Shown here one piece after another: positions 61,532-64,000 of a stretch of 64,000 nt of DNA. The position numbers and the translations under genes are program-made. The stretch is from Cercis canadensis (lineage: Eukaryota > Streptophyta > Magnoliopsida > Fabales > Fabaceae): the NCBI GenBank assembly GCA_003255065.1, contig QAOA01008473.1, positions 1,091,700-1,155,699 on the forward strand, written 5' to 3'. The notes under the pieces are model-generated. The model searched no databases and was not told where the DNA came from. It worked only from the letters and a program-made list of their open reading frames with translations. The number at the start of each line of letters is the position of its first letter. Positions within the stretch are counted from its first letter, which is position 1.

Positions 61532-62665
61532 TCAACAACCCATCACAGCACAATTGTACACGAAAACCCCAACATGCTCCTTCACACCAAGAACCTGCCA
61601 ATCTATCATGCCATTCTTGACCCCAGACTTAGGACACCATGAATTCAGCACAATAGCTTCACCTTCTGGACCTCTTTGTCCACCCACAACCAGAAGTTGA
61701 TCTCCACAAGCCTTGAAACCCAGGCCCCAGCCATTAGAAGAATCAGCCCGAACTGGAAGCCTTCCCAATTCATCCCAGGTGTTCTTTTCCTTGTCATATT
61801 TCTTCACCATGTTGGTTAGATGCTCAACGGCATACAGCTGGTTATCCACAACTGCCACTAGTGGAGGTGCCTGAGCAGTCCTGTTAACATATGGATACAT
61901 CCCCTCTATTTTCCGCCAATTTCTTGTCTCAAGATCATACTCCTCTCCACAAGTCAATGAAGCAGTTGGACTAGACATGCCACCAATCACGTAGAATTTG
62001 CCATCCATAAAAAAACCAGAGCACAATCTACGCGGTGTGTGCATGTTTGGTAACATTTCCCATGTACCTGATGAAGAGTCATACAACTCAGCTGATTTTA
62101 GAACATTTCCAGACTTATCACTTCCACCTGCAACAATAGCAATTGAACCAAGACTACTAGATCCAAACAAACAGCGAGGGCGGTTCATCCCCTGACACTT
62201 TACCCAACCACGATAAATCAAGCTATACTTCCAAATGGCGAAATCCAACAACTCACGACCAAAAACCAACAGCTCACTGCCTACAGCCAAGGACTCCTTG
62301 TCTGCATGGTTAAAACACTCATCACAAGGTATCTTCGGTAAAGCCATCCATTTATTTCTCTTGGTGTCAAATGCCTCCCAACCCCTTGGATCACACACCA
62401 AGTAAACCCAATGCTCCACAATTCCCAACTGTTTCCTCAACCCATATAAATAGCCACTTTTGATCAACTTATTGTACCTTTTATTTATACATGATAGTGA
62501 AGCATAATCCGATCTACTAACCCAAGAAAGACAATTCAGCGCAACATCATCAATAAGACCAGGGAGAAGTGAATCATTTGGTCCAAATCTAGCACGACCA
62601 TCATTTACTCCTTCCCTCATATTCATTTTCAAAAATTTATTCACTTTCTTTCCATTCTCCTGCAT
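61532..62665 (-). CDS. F-box/kelch-repeat protein, SKIP11-like
   Basis: A single long coding exon of 377 residues from the ATG at 62665. An F-box lies at about 36-75 ([35 protein letters not shown]). At least four kelch units follow, seen as paired Gly and conserved Tyr/Trp: [90 protein letters not shown]. This is the plant SKIP11/At1g26930-like group; members act as SCF receptors, some towards phenylpropanoid enzymes (which target applies here is unknown). An acceptor-like TTCTATGCAG lies right at the start codon, so the real 5' coding exon might lie upstream and translation might begin elsewhere (next in-frame ATG at MNMREG). The stop and body are secure; the start is not. Confidence 0.88.
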   Translation of the reverse strand: MQENGKKVNKFLKMNMREGVNDGRARFGPNDSLLPGLIDDVALNCLSWVSRSDYASLSCINKRYNKLIKSGYLYGLRKQLGIVEHWVYLVCDPRGWEAFDTKRNKWMALPKIPCDECFNHADKESLAVGSELLVFGRELLDFAIWKYSLIYRGWVKCQGMNRPRCLFGSSSLGSIAIVAGGSDKSGNVLKSAELYDSSSGTWEMLPNMHTPRRLCSGFFMDGKFYVIGGMSSPTASLTCGEEYDLETRNWRKIEGMYPYVNRTAQAPPLVAVVDNQLYAVEHLTNMVKKYDKEKNTWDELGRLPVRADSSNGWGLGFKACGDQLLVVGGQRGPEGEAIVLNSWCPKSGVKNGMIDWQVLGVKEHVGVFVYNCAVMGC

Positions 62666-63724
62666 AGAACAATCCAAACGTATTTCTTTTCTTATGTTAA
62701 GAAGTCTTTAGTGTATCCCAACAAAATCATAGCAGATGAGAAAAGTAACCTTCAATGGCAGAAGCAACTACCACTACCCGCCTAAACCCAGACAACAAAT
62801 CCCAGTATCTGTATGCAACCAATTCTATGTATGTATTCTTTCCATCAATTTACCAACTCCAGTTAGGAATCTGTAACTATCTTATACTTCTTACGGGACT
62901 TCTCCCAATTTTTGTACATTTACTGGAAAACCATAATCGCGGATCAAAGAAACGAGTGTAATACCAACTGAATCGGTGGTAAAGATTTGAAGTTGCGGTG
63001 ATACCAGCGAACAAGCGAGAATGAAATTTTCCTTATCTGATTTCCAGCTACCGAGACAGGATTATCTGGAAATTCATGAGAAGGAGAAATTAACATCAAT
63101 ACGGGGCAAAAAGGAACAATTTTGCTTTGAACGATAAAATATACAGAAATCTAATTTGAGCGCGAAGGTTTCCTTTGATCCAATTCAAGGAGCATTAACG
63201 GGATGCGGATCCAAATTTTTCGAAAAAAACATTTCAGGTTTGAGAAGCGGAGATGAGGATTTCAAAAAAAATGTGAGCATACCGAAAAGTGCAATGAACG
63301 GTCGGATCTCAGATGTCGGACCGCCGCATGATTCGACGGAAACTGTCTGCCGTCAAAACATGTTGTCGGAAACCGGCGACTGAAAAGAAAGGTGAAAGTG
63401 GTTTTAGTTTACTTACAACAGGGAAAGACTGAACGGCACTACGAGTTATAAAACTGATAAAATGTGCTTATTTTGCAGTAGTGACCCTACGTTTGAGTGT
63501 ATTTTATGGTTTAACTTTTTTTCCTTTTCTCTCTCTTTTTTTTTTTTTTTTTTTTTTTNTTTTTTTTTTTTGTTTTTTTCTTTGTGGGCGGGGAATGGGA
63601 ATTACTCACCCCCTTTTCGAGTGATTCCTGTAAATAATGCATTTTTGCAAACTAAAGACACAATTAAGGCAGATTTCAAACTATTTCCACCACTATCGCA
63701 GTTTTCTTTTTTACTTTTCCCCTT
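62666..63724. other. 5' region of the kelch gene and spacer
   Basis: Likely leader exon(s) and promoter of the minus-strand kelch gene up to about 63400, then pyrimidine-rich sequence and a poly-T tract with an N at 63559. Short frames at 62755-62961 and 63156-63383 have no domain. Confidence 0.5.
63531..63571. repeat. Poly-T tract with N
   Basis: About 40 T with one N at 63559; the length is not resolved. Confidence 0.8.
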
Positions 63725-63725
63725 C

Positions 63726-64000
63726 AGTGTCGAATTTTGGTATCACAGAGAGTGTCGAATTTTTCCTGAGTCTTCCTTCAAGTGTCGCATTTTCGCAGTG
63801 TAAAATTTTTTTTTTTTAAACAAATTCAAGTGTCGCATATAGAAGTAGTGGAGAGTCGAATTTTAGCAATTGTCTCCTTCAAAGTGCCGCATTATGGCAT
63901 TATGGCATTTTGACATTTTTTTTTTTTTTTTTGTTTTGAAGTGCCAAATTATCATCAAAATGAAGTGCCGAATTTTCATTTTTGACTCCTATCAAGTGCC
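63726..64000. repeat. Degenerate array of AGTGYCGMATTTT units, open at window end
   Basis: Nine imperfect copies of a short core (AGTGTCGAATTTT and variants AGTGTCGCATTTT, AGTGCCGCATTAT, AGTGCCGAATTTT) begin at 63726, 63751, 63781, 63829, 63853, 63883, 63940, 63964 and 63995, all in one direction with uneven spacing (24-57 bases). The last copy is cut by the window edge, so the array continues. Confidence 0.75.

Noticed and set aside
1-64000. CRISPR arrays, bacterial operons, rRNA or intact tRNA genes
   Set aside because: No regular spaced repeats, no ribosomal RNA sequence, and the only pol III-type boxes belong to SINEs; the window is a plant nuclear genome.

Overview
This is a gene-bearing piece of a plant nuclear chromosome, most likely from a eudicot. 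The support is AT-rich spacers, many short GT-AG introns, a plastid-type HDS (MEP pathway) gene of the usual plant length and exon number, a plant LUL-type RING ligase, F-box/FBD and SKIP11-type kelch genes, a Ty3 chromovirus and small tRNA-derived SINEs. The protein sequences would suit a woody rosid (Citrus or a relative is a guess from memory, not shown). All exon junctions below were read by eye from splice signals and frame continuity, without transcript support.

Layout. 0.1-0.5 kb (+): a small secreted/membrane protein whose reading frame is interrupted. 1.4-2.8 kb (-): an 85-residue conserved-looking membrane-anchored protein in three exons, with a cluster of TGGGCY promoter motifs behind it. 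6.0-7.9 kb (+): the transmembrane and kinase part of a receptor-like pseudokinase with no recognisable front end. 8.9-12.5 kb (+): an ER protein disulfide isomerase (PDIL1-4 type, 572 aa, 12 exons, KDEL). 16.0-16.5 kb (+): an arabinogalactan-like membrane protein with a duplicated leader around an N. 19.5-24.1 kb (-): HDS/IspG, 19 exons, 740 aa. 27.7-36.0 kb (-): a YrdC/TsaC threonylcarbamoyl-AMP synthase whose last intron carries a 5.4-kb Ty3 chromovirus fossil in antisense. 36.9-41.8 kb (-): a four-TM RING-CH (MARCH-like) protein. 45.8-51.8 kb (-): a CCCH-finger plus TRM2/TrmA tRNA m5U methyltransferase, 14 exons, 837 aa, with a complete SINE in one intron. 52.9-55.4 kb (-): a LOG2-like RING ligase. 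57.7-59.4 kb (+): an F-box/LRR/FBD-like protein. 61.5-62.7 kb (-): an F-box/kelch protein. The last 280 bases hold a degenerate short repeat array that runs off the window.

The genes do not form one pathway. Two act on tRNA (YrdC for t6A37, TRM2 for m5U54), two on the ER or membranes (PDI, RING-CH), and four are ubiquitin-ligase related (RING-CH, LUL, F-box/FBD, F-box/kelch). I found no CRISPR array, operon or evidently new multi-gene system. The more interesting signals are structural: a retroelement that splits the YrdC gene, two GC-AG introns, an easily missed three-exon mini-protein, a complete short SINE and a tiny retro-insert with target duplications, and assembly artefacts centred on N bases.
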